From Bauldia sp. (lineage in GTDB: Bacteria; Pseudomonadota; Alphaproteobacteria; Rhizobiales; Kaistiaceae), in the NCBI GenBank assembly GCA_026126025.1, contig JAHCJZ010000001.1, forward strand, positions 186,001 to 250,000: 64,000 nucleotides of DNA, written 5' to 3'. The first letter of the stretch is position 1; each line of letters starts with the position of its first letter. The position numbers were made by a program, and so were the translations under genes. Below are positions 9,502 through 18,973 of the stretch, in pieces. Below the pieces are notes generated by a model. The model worked only from the letters and a program-made list of their open reading frames with translations, searched no databases and had not been told where the DNA came from.

Positions 9502-10884
9502 ATGGTCAGACAATGGACGCCGGACAGCTGGCGCGGCCGGCCGGTCCAGCAGATGCCGGAATACCCGGACGCCGCGGCGCTTGCCGCGGTGGAGGGCCGG
9601 CTTGCGACCTATCCGCCGCTGGTCTTTGCCGGTGAGGCGCGGAAGCTGAAGCGCGCCTTGGCCAAGGCGGCGGCGGGTGAGGGCTTCCTCCTCCAGGGCG
9701 GCGACTGCGCCGAGAGCTTCGCCGAGCATGGCGCGGACACCATCCGCGACTTCTTCCGCGTCTTCCTCCAGATGGCGGTGGTGCTGACCTTTGCCGGCGC
9801 CATGCCGGTGGTGAAGGTCGGTCGCATCGCCGGGCAGTTCGCCAAGCCACGCTCCGATCCGATGGAGACCAATGGCGGCGTCGCGCTGCCGGCCTATCGC
9901 GGCGACATCGTCAACGGCATCGATTTCACGCCCGAGGCGCGGACCCCCGATCCGGCGCGGCTCGAAATGGCGTACCGCCAGTCGGCGGCGACGCTCAATC
10001 TGCTGCGCGCCTTCGCCGGCGGCGGCTACGCCAATCTCGAGCACGTCCATCAGTGGACGCTGGGCTTCGTCAAGGACAGCCCGCAGGCGCATCATTACGA
10101 GGAGATCGCGACCCGCATCTCGGACACGCTGTCCTTCATGCGCGCCTGCGGCATCGATCCGCAGACCACGCCGTCGCTGCAGACCACGGATTTCTTCACC
10201 AGCCACGAGGCGCTCCTCCTCGGCTACGAGCAGGCGCTGACCCGCGTCGATTCCACGACCGGCGACTGGTACGCGACGTCCGGCCATCTGCTGTGGGTCG
10301 GCGATCGCACCCGCCAGCTCGATCATGCCCATGTCGAGTACCTGCGCGGCGTACAGAATCCGATCGGCCTCAAGGTCAGCGGGTCGCTGTCGCCCGACGC
10401 CATGATGGAGCTCATCGACCTTCTCAACCCGAAGGACGAGCCCGGCCGGCTGACGCTCATCACCCGCTTCGGTGCCGGCAAGGTGGAGGAGGGGCTGCCC
10501 AAAATCGTGCGCCGCATCCAGCGCGAGGGCCGCACCGTGCTGTGGTGCTGCGACCCGATGCACGGCAACACGATCAAGGCGACCAACGGCTACAAGACCC
10601 GGCCGTTCGACCTGATCCTGAAGGAGGTCGAGACCTTCTTCGCAGTGCATCGCGCCGAAGGCACCCATCCCGGCGGCATCCATATCGAGATGACCGGCAG
10701 CAACGTCACCGAGTGCCTCGGCGGCGCGCGGGCGATCTCGGAGGCCGACCTGCGCAGCCGTTACCACACCCACTGCGATCCGCGGCTCAACGCCGACCAG
10801 GCGCTGGAGCTCGCCTTTCTCGTCTCCGAGCTGATGAAGCGGGATCGCACGTCGAACGGGCGAAGGGCGGTCGCGGGCTTCTGA
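9502..10884 (+). CDS. 3-deoxy-7-phosphoheptulonate synthase, class II
   Basis: A 460-residue class II (plant-like) DAHP synthase, which condenses phosphoenolpyruvate and erythrose 4-phosphate in the first step of the shikimate pathway. Recognisable pieces are QGGDCAESF, the metal/substrate segments [13 protein letters not shown] and [10 protein letters not shown], and [16 protein letters not shown]. The ATG at 9502 has GGAG seven bases upstream. An in-frame ATG 60 bases earlier would add non-conserved residues. The preceding 80 bases hold a hairpin-prone CGGCCCTTCGGGGC stretch and an AT-rich TATATAAAG. Confidence 0.95.
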   Translation: MVRQWTPDSWRGRPVQQMPEYPDAAALAAVEGRLATYPPLVFAGEARKLKRALAKAAAGEGFLLQGGDCAESFAEHGADTIRDFFRVFLQMAVVLTFAGAMPVVKVGRIAGQFAKPRSDPMETNGGVALPAYRGDIVNGIDFTPEARTPDPARLEMAYRQSAATLNLLRAFAGGGYANLEHVHQWTLGFVKDSPQAHHYEEIATRISDTLSFMRACGIDPQTTPSLQTTDFFTSHEALLLGYEQALTRVDSTTGDWYATSGHLLWVGDRTRQLDHAHVEYLRGVQNPIGLKVSGSLSPDAMMELIDLLNPKDEPGRLTLITRFGAGKVEEGLPKIVRRIQREGRTVLWCCDPMHGNTIKATNGYKTRPFDLILKEVETFFAVHRAEGTHPGGIHIEMTGSNVTECLGGARAISEADLRSRYHTHCDPRLNADQALELAFLVSELMKRDRTSNGRRAVAGF

Positions 10885-10954
10885 GTCGCGGCCGCCATCT
10901 ACCGCCGCTCCGGCGCCGCCTCTATCTTCGGGCCATGAAGACGGAGCGCGCGCC

Positions 10955-11743
10955 ATGACCATGCCCACGCTGTTCGTGTCCCACGGCTCGCCGATGACGG
11001 CGATCCAGGAAACGCCGGCGCACCAGTTCATGAAGCGGCTCGCCGGCCTCCTGCCGCGGCCGAAGGCGATCGTGGTGGTGTCGGCGCATTTCACCACCCA
11101 CCAGCCGGCGGTCGTCGCCGACCCGCACCCGTCGATGATCTACGATTTCGGCGGCTTTCCCGAGGCCCTGTCGCGGATCGTCTACCCGGCTCCCGGCGAT
11201 CCCGATCTCGCCCGCCGCGTCGCCGACCTCGTCACCGAGGCCGGGCTGCCGGTCCGCATCGTGCCGGAGCGCGGCTACGACCATGGCAGCTGGGTTCCGC
11301 TGTCGCTGATCTACCCCGACGCGACGATCCCGGTGGTGCAGCTGTCGATCCAGCCCGACCGCGACACCACCCACCACTACGCCCTCGGCGCGGCGCTCGC
11401 CGCGCTGCGCCATGACGACATCCTCGTGCTGGCGACCGGCGCGATGACGCACAACCTCATGGAGGTGATGCGCGGCGGCCTTCGCGACATCGCCCGCCCG
11501 CCGGAGCACTGGGCCGTCGCCTTCACCGACTGGATCGAGGCGAAGGCCAAGGCCGGCGCCGTCGACGACCTGCTGCGCACGATGGAGCTCGCGCCGGACG
11601 GCGTCCGCGCCCATCCCGACGACGATCACTTCCTGCCGTTCTTCGTCGCCCTCGGCGCCGCCGGCCCCAACGCGAAGGGCACCCGCATCCACGCCTCGAT
11701 CGAATACGGCTCCCTCGCCATGGACACCTACCGCTTCGATTAG
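10955..11743 (+). CDS. DODA-type extradiol dioxygenase family protein
   Basis: A 262-residue class III extradiol ring-cleavage dioxygenase of the 4,5-DOPA dioxygenase / YgiD type. Likely metal-binding histidines are in VSHGSP (near residue 10), VSAHF, YDHGSW and MTHNLM. YgiD-type enzymes open catechol rings and use a single metal ion. The natural substrate here is unknown. It is 70 bases after the DAHP synthase and may or may not share its transcript. Confidence 0.85.
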   Translation: MTMPTLFVSHGSPMTAIQETPAHQFMKRLAGLLPRPKAIVVVSAHFTTHQPAVVADPHPSMIYDFGGFPEALSRIVYPAPGDPDLARRVADLVTEAGLPVRIVPERGYDHGSWVPLSLIYPDATIPVVQLSIQPDRDTTHHYALGAALAALRHDDILVLATGAMTHNLMEVMRGGLRDIARPPEHWAVAFTDWIEAKAKAGAVDDLLRTMELAPDGVRAHPDDDHFLPFFVALGAAGPNAKGTRIHASIEYGSLAMDTYRFD

Positions 11744-11773
11744 CTCAAGCGTACCCACACACGCTCTCCGCTC

Positions 11774-11844
11774 ATTCCCGCGAAGGCGGGAATCCACGCT
11801 GCGGACTATGGGGCTTGTGGCAGGGTTCCCCGCCTTCGCGGGAA
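11774..11844. repeat. Two facing copies of a short intergenic palindrome
   Basis: ATTCCCGC-GAAG-GCGGGAAT at 11774-11793 and a related inverted copy GTTCCC...GGGAAC around 11825-11844 lie between two convergent genes. They are typical alphaproteobacterial intergenic palindromes and could fold as one larger stem. They may also end transcription from both sides, although no T-run follows. Confidence 0.7.
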
Positions 11845-11869
11845 CGAGCGGTGGGTTTCGCCCTGGGCG

Positions 11870-12232
11870 TCAGCCCCGCGACAGGCCCTTCGCCGCAAGC
11901 TCCGCGACATACTCCGCCCACAGCGCCTCCCGCTCGTCGCCGAGCTTGCGCAGATAGTCCCAGGTGAAGATCCCCGTGTTGTGGCCGTCGGAGAAGGTGA
12001 GGCGCACGGCGTAGCGGCCGATCGGCTGGATCGCTGCGACCTCCACCGCCGCCTTGCCCGCCACGGTCTTCCGCTGCTCCGGGCTGTGGCCCTGCACCTC
12101 GGCGGAGGGGCTGAGGACGCGCAGCATCTCCGCGGCGATGGCGAATTCCCGGCCGTCGTCGAAGGATACCGTGAGCGTGCGCTTGTCCCGGCTGAGCCGG
12201 AGCTCGGTCGGCCAGGGCTTCGTTTCCGCCAT
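11870..12232 (-). CDS. DUF971 family protein
   Basis: A 120-residue protein matching the DUF971 / gamma-butyrobetaine-hydroxylase N-terminal-like fold. It has WPTELRLSRDKRTLTVSFDDG at the start, a central AEMLRVLSPSAEVQGH, and the signature PIGRYAVRLTFSDGHNTGIFTWDYLRKL. These small proteins often bind a metal through the conserved residues and are linked to Fe-S protein biogenesis. I see no cysteine pair. It is divergent from the DMT transporter. Confidence 0.85.
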   Translation of the reverse strand: MAETKPWPTELRLSRDKRTLTVSFDDGREFAIAAEMLRVLSPSAEVQGHSPEQRKTVAGKAAVEVAAIQPIGRYAVRLTFSDGHNTGIFTWDYLRKLGDEREALWAEYVAELAAKGLSRG

Positions 12233-12318
12233 GTCAGCCGCGTCCCGTGCCGGTGCTTGCGCGCCGGCTCGCGGCGCGATAGCCCCTTCGCGAGGCGGTG
12301 GAGGCCGCCGATTCCATC

Positions 12319-13242
12319 ATGTTCACCTACCAGGAAAACCTGCGAGCCATCGCCGCAATGTGCGTGGCGATCGCCGGTTTCATCGCCAATGACGCCCTGA
12401 TCAAGCTCGCCAGCGAGACGCTGCCGCTGGGCGAGATCATCTTTATCCGCGGCATCATCACCGGCATCGCCATGGTGGCGATCATCCGCTTTCGCGGCGA
12501 GATGAGCCAGCTCCATCACATGGGCGAGCGCAAGGTCCTGCTGCGGACGCTGGCCGAGGTCGCGGCGTCCGTCGCCTATCTCCTCGCGCTGTTCAAGATG
12601 CCGATCGCCAACGCGACCACGGTGATGCAGACTGTGCCGCTGGCCGTCGCCGCGGGCGGCGCGCTGTTCTTCGGCCATCATGTCGGCTGGCGGCGGTGGA
12701 CCGCGATCCTGGTCGGCCTCGCCGGCGTGATCATCGTCATCCGGCCGGGTGTCGAAGGCTTCGACGCCTATGCGCTGCTGGTGCTGCTGTCCGTCGTCTT
12801 CGTCGCGATCCGCGACATCCTCACTGCGCGCCTCGGCCACGGCGTGTCGACCACCATGGTTGTGGCGGGGGCGTGTTTCGGCCTTGGCATCACCGGCCTC
12901 CTGCTGTTCCCGTTCGAGACCTGGCTGTGGCCGAGCGGGAGCATGCTCGCCATCCTCGTGGCGGCGTCGGCGATGCTCCTCGTCGGCTTCTTCGCCATCA
13001 TCGTGTCGCTGCGCATCGGCGACATCTCGGTCACCGCCCCGTTCCGCTACACGGCAGTGCTGTGGGCGACGCTCTATGGCTTCCTCATCTGGGACGAGCT
13101 GCCCGACTGGCTCACCTTCGTCGGCATGGGGCTCGTCGTCGCCACCGGCGTTTACACCCTCGCGCGGGAGCGCCAGCTGGCCCGCCGCGGGCTTGGCGAC
13201 GCCGAGCCGGCGCCGGCCGTCAGCGGCGGGGATGCAGGCTGA
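12319..13242 (+). CDS. EamA/DMT-superfamily transporter
   Basis: A 307-residue membrane protein with about ten transmembrane helices in two EamA repeats. The first repeat runs from AAMCVAIAGFIANDALIKLA. The second starts near VLLSVVFVAIRDILTARLG. Members export small metabolites such as amino acids, nucleosides or drugs, and the substrate cannot be read from sequence. I chose the ATG at 12319. An in-frame GTG at 12298 would add seven residues and overlaps a GGAGG. Confidence 0.85.
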   Translation: MFTYQENLRAIAAMCVAIAGFIANDALIKLASETLPLGEIIFIRGIITGIAMVAIIRFRGEMSQLHHMGERKVLLRTLAEVAASVAYLLALFKMPIANATTVMQTVPLAVAAGGALFFGHHVGWRRWTAILVGLAGVIIVIRPGVEGFDAYALLVLLSVVFVAIRDILTARLGHGVSTTMVVAGACFGLGITGLLLFPFETWLWPSGSMLAILVAASAMLLVGFFAIIVSLRIGDISVTAPFRYTAVLWATLYGFLIWDELPDWLTFVGMGLVVATGVYTLARERQLARRGLGDAEPAPAVSGGDAG

Positions 13243-13301
13243 GCCGCATCCGGCTAAGAAGACGGCGACCGACCGGTTCACACATGTTCAGGGAGTTGAG
13301 A

Positions 13302-13580
13302 ATGGCCCAGCCGGAGCCGCCCAAGGACTACAGCAAGCCCTACACCAACGACCAGTACGTCGCGCTGGCCAACAAGTTCATCGGCTACGCCAATGACGAG
13401 GGCAAGAAGACCATCCCGACCAACGTCCAGGCGGCGTTCCTGTTCGCGGCCGCGCGCTACACCGCCTTCATGGCCCGCAAGGTGGTGCGCCCGCCCGACG
13501 ATGCGGCGTTCATCGAGGACGTAACGAAGAACTTCCGCCGCATGCTCACCGAGCAGATGGCCGACAAAGGCTTCCTCTAG
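13302..13580 (+). CDS. Small DUF3144-like protein
   Basis: A 92-residue soluble protein. The pattern DQYVALANKFIGYAN followed by NVQAAFLFAAARYTAF resembles DUF3144, a family of short helical proteins of unknown function. A GGGAG site lies six bases before the ATG. It follows the DMT transporter by 59 bases on the same strand. No signal or membrane segment. Confidence 0.75.
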   Translation: MAQPEPPKDYSKPYTNDQYVALANKFIGYANDEGKKTIPTNVQAAFLFAAARYTAFMARKVVRPPDDAAFIEDVTKNFRRMLTEQMADKGFL

Positions 13581-13601
13581 GGGCCGCTTCGCTCCCCCTG
13601 T

Positions 13602-13687
13602 CGTCATTCCGGCGGCGGCCGGAATCCAGCGCGTCGGGTGCGCCGCCTGTCGTGTGGTGCTGGACCCCGGCCTTCGCCGGGGTGACG
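13602..13687. repeat. Two dispersed palindromic repeats after the DUF3144-like gene
   Basis: CGTCATTCCGGCGGCGGCCGGAATCC (13602-13627) and TGGACCCCGGCCTTCGCCGGGGTGACG (13661-13687) are two GC-rich palindromes in opposite orientation. The second is the same family as the unit at 26941-26965. They may fold as terminators for the gene upstream. Confidence 0.75.
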
Positions 13688-13734
13688 GGTTTGGTTGGGG
13701 GGGCATCTCGCCTGGTCCCAATTCCTCTGCGGAC

Positions 13735-13763
13735 TTGACTGATCATTCAACTCCGACGTTAGT
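13735..13763 (+). promoter_or_regulatory. Candidate promoter of the DUF4287/DUF5655 gene
   Basis: TTGACT at 13735-13740 makes a good -35 box. With 17 bases of spacing the -10 position falls on GTTAGT (13758-13763), which is weak. Almost the entire spacer and -10 lie inside the 13-bp inverted repeat described next, an arrangement expected for a repressible promoter. Confidence 0.5.
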
Positions 13764-13773
13764 TGAATGATCA
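13740..13773. promoter_or_regulatory. 13-bp perfect inverted repeat, probable repressor operator
   Basis: TGATCATTCAACT (13740-13752) and AGTTGAATGATCA (13761-13773) are perfect inverted arms with an 8-base spacer. The site ends just before a GGAGGAAG ribosome site (13779-13786). It covers the candidate promoter. Symmetry and position fit an ArsR- or MarR-type dimer. The regulator is not in the window. Confidence 0.7.
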
Positions 13774-13790
13774 ACCAAGGAGGAAGTGGA

Positions 13791-14369
13791 ATGACTGGAG
13801 AGCTGGATCGCGCGCGCGACACGCAGCTGCGGAACATCGAAAAGAAGACCGGCAAGACGCTGGACGAGCTGAGGAAAATGATCGCGGCCAGCGGGCTTGC
13901 GAAGCACGGCCAGATCCGGGGGATGCTTCAGGAGACGCTCGGCCTCGGCCACGGCGATGCCAACACGATCGCCCATCTCGCGCTTGCTTCGGACGGCCAG
14001 ACCGCGGCCGCGGCGGTCGGCGCGTCGATCGACGATGTGCTCGCCGGAATCTATGCCGGGTCGAAGGCCGCGCTCCGTCCGGTCCACGACGCCGTCATCG
14101 CGGCGATCGCGCCCCTCGGCGCTTACGAGACCGTGCCCAAGAAGGGCTATGTGAGCCTTCGCCGGAAGAAGCAGTTCGCCATGGTCGGCCCGGCGACCAA
14201 AGGGCAGATCGAGGTCGGCCTCAACATGAAGGACGTGCCGCCGACCGGCCGGCTCGTCGCGATGGCGCCGGGCGGCATGTGCCAGTACAAGGTGAGGCTG
14301 GCGACCGTCGCCGAGGTCGATCGCGACCTCAAGGGATGGCTGAAGCGGGCCTTCGACGCCGCCGGTTGA
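13791..14369 (+). CDS. DUF4287 / DUF5655 protein
   Basis: A 192-residue two-domain protein. Residues 1-70 (TQLRNIEKKTGKTLDELRKM ... KHGQIRGMLQETLGLGHGDAN) match DUF4287. Residues about 80-190 (YAGSKAALRPVHDAVIAAI ... KKGYVSLRRKKQFAMVGP) match DUF5655, a small alpha-beta domain. Such genes often sit beside an ArsR regulator and an SRPBCC protein; neither is here. An in-frame ATG at 13767 lies inside the operator palindrome. The ATG at 13791 has the proper GGAGGAAG site. Confidence 0.85.
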   Translation: MTGELDRARDTQLRNIEKKTGKTLDELRKMIAASGLAKHGQIRGMLQETLGLGHGDANTIAHLALASDGQTAAAAVGASIDDVLAGIYAGSKAALRPVHDAVIAAIAPLGAYETVPKKGYVSLRRKKQFAMVGPATKGQIEVGLNMKDVPPTGRLVAMAPGGMCQYKVRLATVAEVDRDLKGWLKRAFDAAG

Positions 14370-14471
14370 TCACGGCTCGTTGAATTGCGGAGGGAAACCG
14401 CCGGGCCGACATCACCGTATGTCCGTGAGATGATGCGGATACAACAAGCAGAAAACGGCAGGAGGATTCCG

Positions 14472-15017
14472 ATGCTCAGCCGGCGTTCGGTGTTGCTTTC
14501 GACGGTTGCGGGCGCTGCGGTCCTTGGCGTCGGCGCCTGGCGGATCGCCGCCGGCAATGCCCAGGAAGGCGAGGGCGAGGACGCCGGGCCTGAGGTCTTC
14601 GAGGTCACCCATACCGACGAGGAATGGCGCGCGCTGCTGACCCCCGCCCAGTTCGCCGTGCTTCGCCGCGAAGCGACCGAGCGGCCCTTCTCGGGCGAGC
14701 TGATGGGCGAGCAGAGCCTCCTCAACTACGAGCATCGCGAGGGCATCTTCCACTGCGCGGGCTGCGATCTCGCCGTCTATTCCTCCGAGCACAAATACGA
14801 GAGCGGCACGGGCTGGCCGAGCTTCTGGCAGCCGATCTCGGACGAGGTCATCGGCACCAAGACCGACTACCTCCTCGGCTATGGCCGCACCGAGGTGCAT
14901 TGCGGCCGCTGCGGCGGCCATTTCGGGCACATCTTCAATGACGGGCCGCCGCCGACCGGCAAGCGCCATTGTCTCAACGGCCTCGCGCTCGTCTTCAGGC
15001 CGGCCGTCGCCGCATAA
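14472..15017 (+). CDS. msrB: Exported peptide-methionine (R)-S-oxide reductase
   Basis: A 181-residue MsrB with an N-terminal export signal containing a twin-arginine-like SRRSVLLS, suggesting periplasmic location after folding. The catalytic domain has zinc-binding CAGCD and CGRCGGH pairs, GTGWPSFWQPI, and the catalytic cysteine in KRHCLNGLAL. It reduces methionine-R-sulfoxide in damaged proteins. AGGAGGA directly precedes the ATG at 14472. Longer in-frame starts upstream have no ribosome site. Confidence 0.9.
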   Translation: MLSRRSVLLSTVAGAAVLGVGAWRIAAGNAQEGEGEDAGPEVFEVTHTDEEWRALLTPAQFAVLRREATERPFSGELMGEQSLLNYEHREGIFHCAGCDLAVYSSEHKYESGTGWPSFWQPISDEVIGTKTDYLLGYGRTEVHCGRCGGHFGHIFNDGPPPTGKRHCLNGLALVFRPAVAA

Positions 15018-15075
15018 GCCTCTGCGCCGCTCTGCCGCGATTGTCGGCCAACCGGCCGCGCGCTAAACGGGCCGG

Positions 15076-16749
15076 ATGGCGCAACGCCTGACCGACGCCT
15101 TCCGGCTCGCAATAGCCCAGCTCAACCCGGTGGTCGGCGACCTCGCCGGCAACCTCGCGCTGGCGCGGGCGGCGCGGGCCGAGGCTGCCGCGGGCGGCGC
15201 CGATATCGTCCTTTTCACCGAGCTCTTCCTTTCCGGCTATCCGCCGGAGGATCTCGTCCTGCGTCCGGCCTTCCTCGACGCCTGCCGCGCCACGCTGTCC
15301 GCCTTCGCCGCCGATACCGCGGACGGAGGCCCCGCCGTGCTCGTCGGCGTCCCGTGGCGCGATGAGGGCGGCGTGCGGAACGCGATGGCGCTCCTCGACG
15401 ACGGACGCGTCGAAACGCTGCGCTACAAGGTCGAGCTGCCGAACTACGGCGTGTTCGACGAGAAGCGCGTCTTCGCCGCCGGCCCCCTGCCGGAGCCGTT
15501 CACGGTGCGCGGCCTCCCGCTCGGCGTCCCGATCTGCGAGGATCTGTGGACGCCGGCGCTCTGCGATCATCTCGTGCGGGCCGGCGCGACCATGCTCCTC
15601 GTCCCCAACGGCTCGCCCTACTGGCGCGGCAAGATGGTCGAGCGGCATGCGGTCGTAGCCGCGCGCGTGGCGGAAACGGGCGTCCCCGTCGTCTACGCCA
15701 ACATGGTCGGCGGCCAGGACGAGCTCGTCTTCGACGGCGGCTCCTTCGCCCTTCATGGCGACCGCAGCGACGCCTTTCGCCTCCCGCAGTTCACAGCCGA
15801 GACGGCATTCGTCGACTGGAAGCGCGACGGCGGCGGCTGGCGCGTCGTCAGCGGGCCGCACGCGGCGGCGCCGGCCGACGACGAGGCGGACTGGCGCGCC
15901 TCCGTCCTCGGCCTTCGCGACTATGTCGGCAAGAACCGCTTTCCCGGCGTCGTCCTCGGCCTGTCGGGCGGCGTCGATTCCGCCGTCGTCGCCGCCATCG
16001 CCACCGATGCGCTAGGTCCCGACCGGGTGCGCTGCGTGATGCTGCCCTACCGGTTCACCTCGTCGCAAAGCCTCCGCGACGCCGAAGCCTGCGCCCGCGT
16101 GCTGGGCGTGCGCTACGACGTCGTGCCCATCGCAGGCCCGGTTGAAGCGGCCGAAGCGGCGCTGCAGCCGCTGTTCGGCGACCGCGCGCGCGACGTTGCC
16201 GAAGAGAACCTCCAGGCCCGCACCCGAGGGATTCTCCTGATGGGCATCTCCAACAAGCTCGGCCCGCTCCTCCTCTCCACCGGCAACAAGTCGGAGGTGT
16301 CGGTCGGCTACGCCACGCTCTATGGCGACATGAACGGCGGCTTCAACCCGATCAAGGACCTCTACAAGACCGACGTCTACCGCCTCGCGCGCTGGCGGAA
16401 CGCCAACCGGCCCGACGGCCTGCTCGGTCCGCCGGGCGAGGTGATCCCGGAGGCGATCATCGTCCGCGCGCCCTCCGCCGAGCTCCGCGAGAACCAGACC
16501 GACCAGGATTCGCTGCCGCCCTACGACATCCTCGACGCCATCCTCCTCGACCTGATCGAGAACGAGCGCTCGGTGGCTGAGATCGTCGCCAAGGGGCATG
16601 ACGCGGCGACGGTCCGCCGCGTCGAGCACATGGTGGCGATCTCCGAATACAAGCGCCGCCAGGCGGCGCCCGGCGTGAAGATCAGCGGCCGCAATTTCGG
16701 GCGCGACCGCCGCTACCCCATCACCAACCGCTTCCGCGAAGAAGGCTGA
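15076..16749 (+). CDS. nadE: Glutamine-dependent NAD+ synthetase
   Basis: A 557-residue enzyme of the two-domain type. The N-terminal nitrilase-like amidohydrolase has Glu in LFTELFLSGYPPEDL, Lys in YKVELPNYGVFDEKR and the nucleophile Cys in VPICEDLW. The C-terminal synthetase has the ATP loop GLSGGVDSAVVAAI, then STGNKSEVSVGYATLYGDM. It uses ammonia from glutamine to amidate deaminoNAD. It stands alone, convergent with the L,D-transpeptidase, five bases apart. Confidence 0.97.
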   Translation: MAQRLTDAFRLAIAQLNPVVGDLAGNLALARAARAEAAAGGADIVLFTELFLSGYPPEDLVLRPAFLDACRATLSAFAADTADGGPAVLVGVPWRDEGGVRNAMALLDDGRVETLRYKVELPNYGVFDEKRVFAAGPLPEPFTVRGLPLGVPICEDLWTPALCDHLVRAGATMLLVPNGSPYWRGKMVERHAVVAARVAETGVPVVYANMVGGQDELVFDGGSFALHGDRSDAFRLPQFTAETAFVDWKRDGGGWRVVSGPHAAAPADDEADWRASVLGLRDYVGKNRFPGVVLGLSGGVDSAVVAAIATDALGPDRVRCVMLPYRFTSSQSLRDAEACARVLGVRYDVVPIAGPVEAAEAALQPLFGDRARDVAEENLQARTRGILLMGISNKLGPLLLSTGNKSEVSVGYATLYGDMNGGFNPIKDLYKTDVYRLARWRNANRPDGLLGPPGEVIPEAIIVRAPSAELRENQTDQDSLPPYDILDAILLDLIENERSVAEIVAKGHDAATVRRVEHMVAISEYKRRQAAPGVKISGRNFGRDRRYPITNRFREEG

Positions 16750-16754
16750 CGGTC

Positions 16755-17438
16755 CTAGCCCGACAGCACCGTCACGCGGGTGCCGATCGGCACGTTCGCG
16801 TAGAGGTGGATGATGTCCTGGTTGAGGAGGCGGATGCAGCCCGACGACATCGACTGCCCGATGCTGGCCGGCGCGTTGGTGCCGTGGATGCGGTAGAGCG
16901 TGTCGCGGCTGCCCTGGTAGAGGTAGAGCGCGCGGGCGCCGAGCGGGTTGTCCGGTCCGCCCGGCATGCCGTTGGCCCACGGGCGGGCGGCGGGGTCGCG
17001 CGCCACCATGGCCGGCGGCGGGGTCCAGGTCGGCCACTCGGCCTTGCGCTGGATCGTCGCCCGGCCCGACCAGCCGAAGCCTTCGCGGCCGACGCCGACG
17101 CCGTAGCGCACGGCGCTGCGGTCGGCCTGGATGTGGTAGAGATAATGGTTGGCCGGATCGACGACGATCTCGCCCGGATTGTCCGGGATGTGCGGCGGCA
17201 GCATCGTGATCGTGCGGCGATAGTACAGCGGGCTGATCAGCGCCGTGTCGATCGCGGGAACCGGGAACGGCTCGCCGAAGACCGGCCCGTACATGCTGGT
17301 GTCGGCGAGAAGGCTCGTCGCCGTCGTCACACCTTCCGTCTGGCACGCGGCCAGGAACACCGGTATGCCGACGAGCAACGCCCGCCGCGTCAAACGGCCA
17401 TCCATGGCCCCCGGCTTATCAACGCCATCCGGCGACAT
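16755..17438 (-). CDS. L,D-transpeptidase (YkuD domain), exported
   Basis: A 227-residue cell-wall enzyme. The N-terminus ([18 protein letters not shown]) carries an Arg pair, a hydrophobic stretch and a lipobox-like LAAC, so it is probably lipid-anchored. The YkuD domain has the active site [20 protein letters not shown], with catalytic Cys. Such enzymes make 3-3 peptidoglycan crosslinks or attach proteins to the wall. The start at 17438 has GGGGG six bases ahead. An ATG at 17405 would give the same signal peptide. Confidence 0.9.
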   Translation of the reverse strand: MSPDGVDKPGAMDGRLTRRALLVGIPVFLAACQTEGVTTATSLLADTSMYGPVFGEPFPVPAIDTALISPLYYRRTITMLPPHIPDNPGEIVVDPANHYLYHIQADRSAVRYGVGVGREGFGWSGRATIQRKAEWPTWTPPPAMVARDPAARPWANGMPGGPDNPLGARALYLYQGSRDTLYRIHGTNAPASIGQSMSSGCIRLLNQDIIHLYANVPIGTRVTVLSG

Positions 17439-17614
17439 TCACGACCCCCAGCATTTTCGGCAGGATTCGGCCCGCGAGTCGGTGCCGTTCCTCAATCTTA
17501 GCAACTTGACGAGGTCGGGCTATTGCAGTGGGGCAACAGTGCCCCGCCGACTTGCCACACCGCTCCGCCAGGTTTCCCTTTGCGCGCGCTGCAGAGGGCG
17601 TCTAGTCAACCGCC

Positions 17615-18973
17615 ATGCCCGCCACCGTCCGCTTCGCGCCGTCGCCCACCGGGCATATTCACGTCGGCAATGCGCGGACCGCGCTGTTCAACTGGCTGTT
17701 CATCCTGCGTGAGGGCGGCCGCTTCCTGTTGCGCTTCGACGACACCGACCGCGAGCGCTCGCGCGAGGAATATGCCGAGGCGATCGACCGCGACCTCCGC
17801 TGGCTCGGCATCGCGCCGCACGAGACCTTCCGCCAGTCGGAGCGCCTCGATCGCTACGAGACGGCTGCCGACCGGCTGCGGGCGTCCGGCCGTCTCTATG
17901 CCTGCTACGAGACGCCGGAGGAGCTCGACCGCAAGCGCAAGGCGCGCCTCCGCCGCGGCCTGCCGCCGGTCTATGACCGCGCGGCGCTGGCGCTCACCGC
18001 CGAGCAGAAGCGGGCGCTCGAGGCCGAAGGCCGCCGCCCGCACTGGCGGTTCCTGCTCGAGACCGGCGGTCCGCCGGAGCTCGCCTGGGACGACCTCTTC
18101 CGCGGCCGCCAGCGCGTCGACCTCGCCTCGCTGTCGGATCCGGTGCTGGTGCGCGAGGACGGCAGCTTCACCTACACGCTGCCGTCGGTGGTCGACGACA
18201 TCGACCGGGCGGTCAGTCACGTCATCCGCGGCGACGACCATGTGACCAATACCGGCGTCCAGATCGCCCTGTTCGCGGCGCTCGGCGCCGCGCCCCCGGT
18301 CTTCGGCCACCACAATCTGCTGCTCGACGCGAGCGGGGAGGGGCTGTCCAAGCGGAGCGGCGCGCAGTCGGTCGCGAGCTACCGCGACGCCGGCTACGAG
18401 GCGCTTGCCGTGGCGATCCTCGCGGTGCGCACCGGCACCTCCGACGCCGCCGAGCCCGTCGCCGATCTCGCCGCGCTGGCAGCGTCCTTCGACCCGCGGC
18501 GCGTGTCGCATGGCGGGGCGCGCTTCGACACCGCCGAGCTCGACGCGCTGAACGCGCGCATCCTCCACGGCCTGCCCTATGACGATGCGGCGCCGCGGCT
18601 TCAGGCGATCGGTGCCGATGGCGGCGAGGCCTTCTGGCTCGCGGTGCGCGGGAACTGCACCCGCCTTCGCGACGCCGCGGACTGGCGGCGCGTGGTGCGG
18701 GGGCCGGTCGCCGCCTCGCCGGCTCCGCCCGAGGACGAGCCCGTCATCGCCGCCGCCCTGGCGGCGCTGCCGCCCGAGCCCTGGGACCGGTCGACCTGGG
18801 GGCCGTGGACCGATGCGGTGAAGGCCGCGACCGGGAGGAAGGGGCGCGCGCTCTTCATGCCGATCCGCCGCGCGCTGACCGGCCTCGACCACGGGCCGGA
18901 GCTGGCGGCCTTGCTGCCGCTTATCGGGCGAACAGATACGCAGGCCCGATTAGCCGCATCCCTTCGTCGTTGA
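17615..18973 (+). CDS. gltX: Glutamyl-tRNA synthetase
   Basis: A 452-residue class I synthetase. The HIGH motif is [13 protein letters not shown] and the KMSKS equivalent is GLSKRSG. The Rossmann core and the C-terminal helical domain are complete, and [17 protein letters not shown] is typical. Many Hyphomicrobiales have two gltX copies, and this one could be either the Glu-tRNA or the Gln-tRNA charging form. Its 3' end overlaps the convergent DUF2865 gene by 53 bases. A TTGACG lies about 100 bases before the ATG without a clear -10. Confidence 0.92.
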   Translation: MPATVRFAPSPTGHIHVGNARTALFNWLFILREGGRFLLRFDDTDRERSREEYAEAIDRDLRWLGIAPHETFRQSERLDRYETAADRLRASGRLYACYETPEELDRKRKARLRRGLPPVYDRAALALTAEQKRALEAEGRRPHWRFLLETGGPPELAWDDLFRGRQRVDLASLSDPVLVREDGSFTYTLPSVVDDIDRAVSHVIRGDDHVTNTGVQIALFAALGAAPPVFGHHNLLLDASGEGLSKRSGAQSVASYRDAGYEALAVAILAVRTGTSDAAEPVADLAALAASFDPRRVSHGGARFDTAELDALNARILHGLPYDDAAPRLQAIGADGGEAFWLAVRGNCTRLRDAADWRRVVRGPVAASPAPPEDEPVIAAALAALPPEPWDRSTWGPWTDAVKAATGRKGRALFMPIRRALTGLDHGPELAALLPLIGRTDTQARLAASLRR

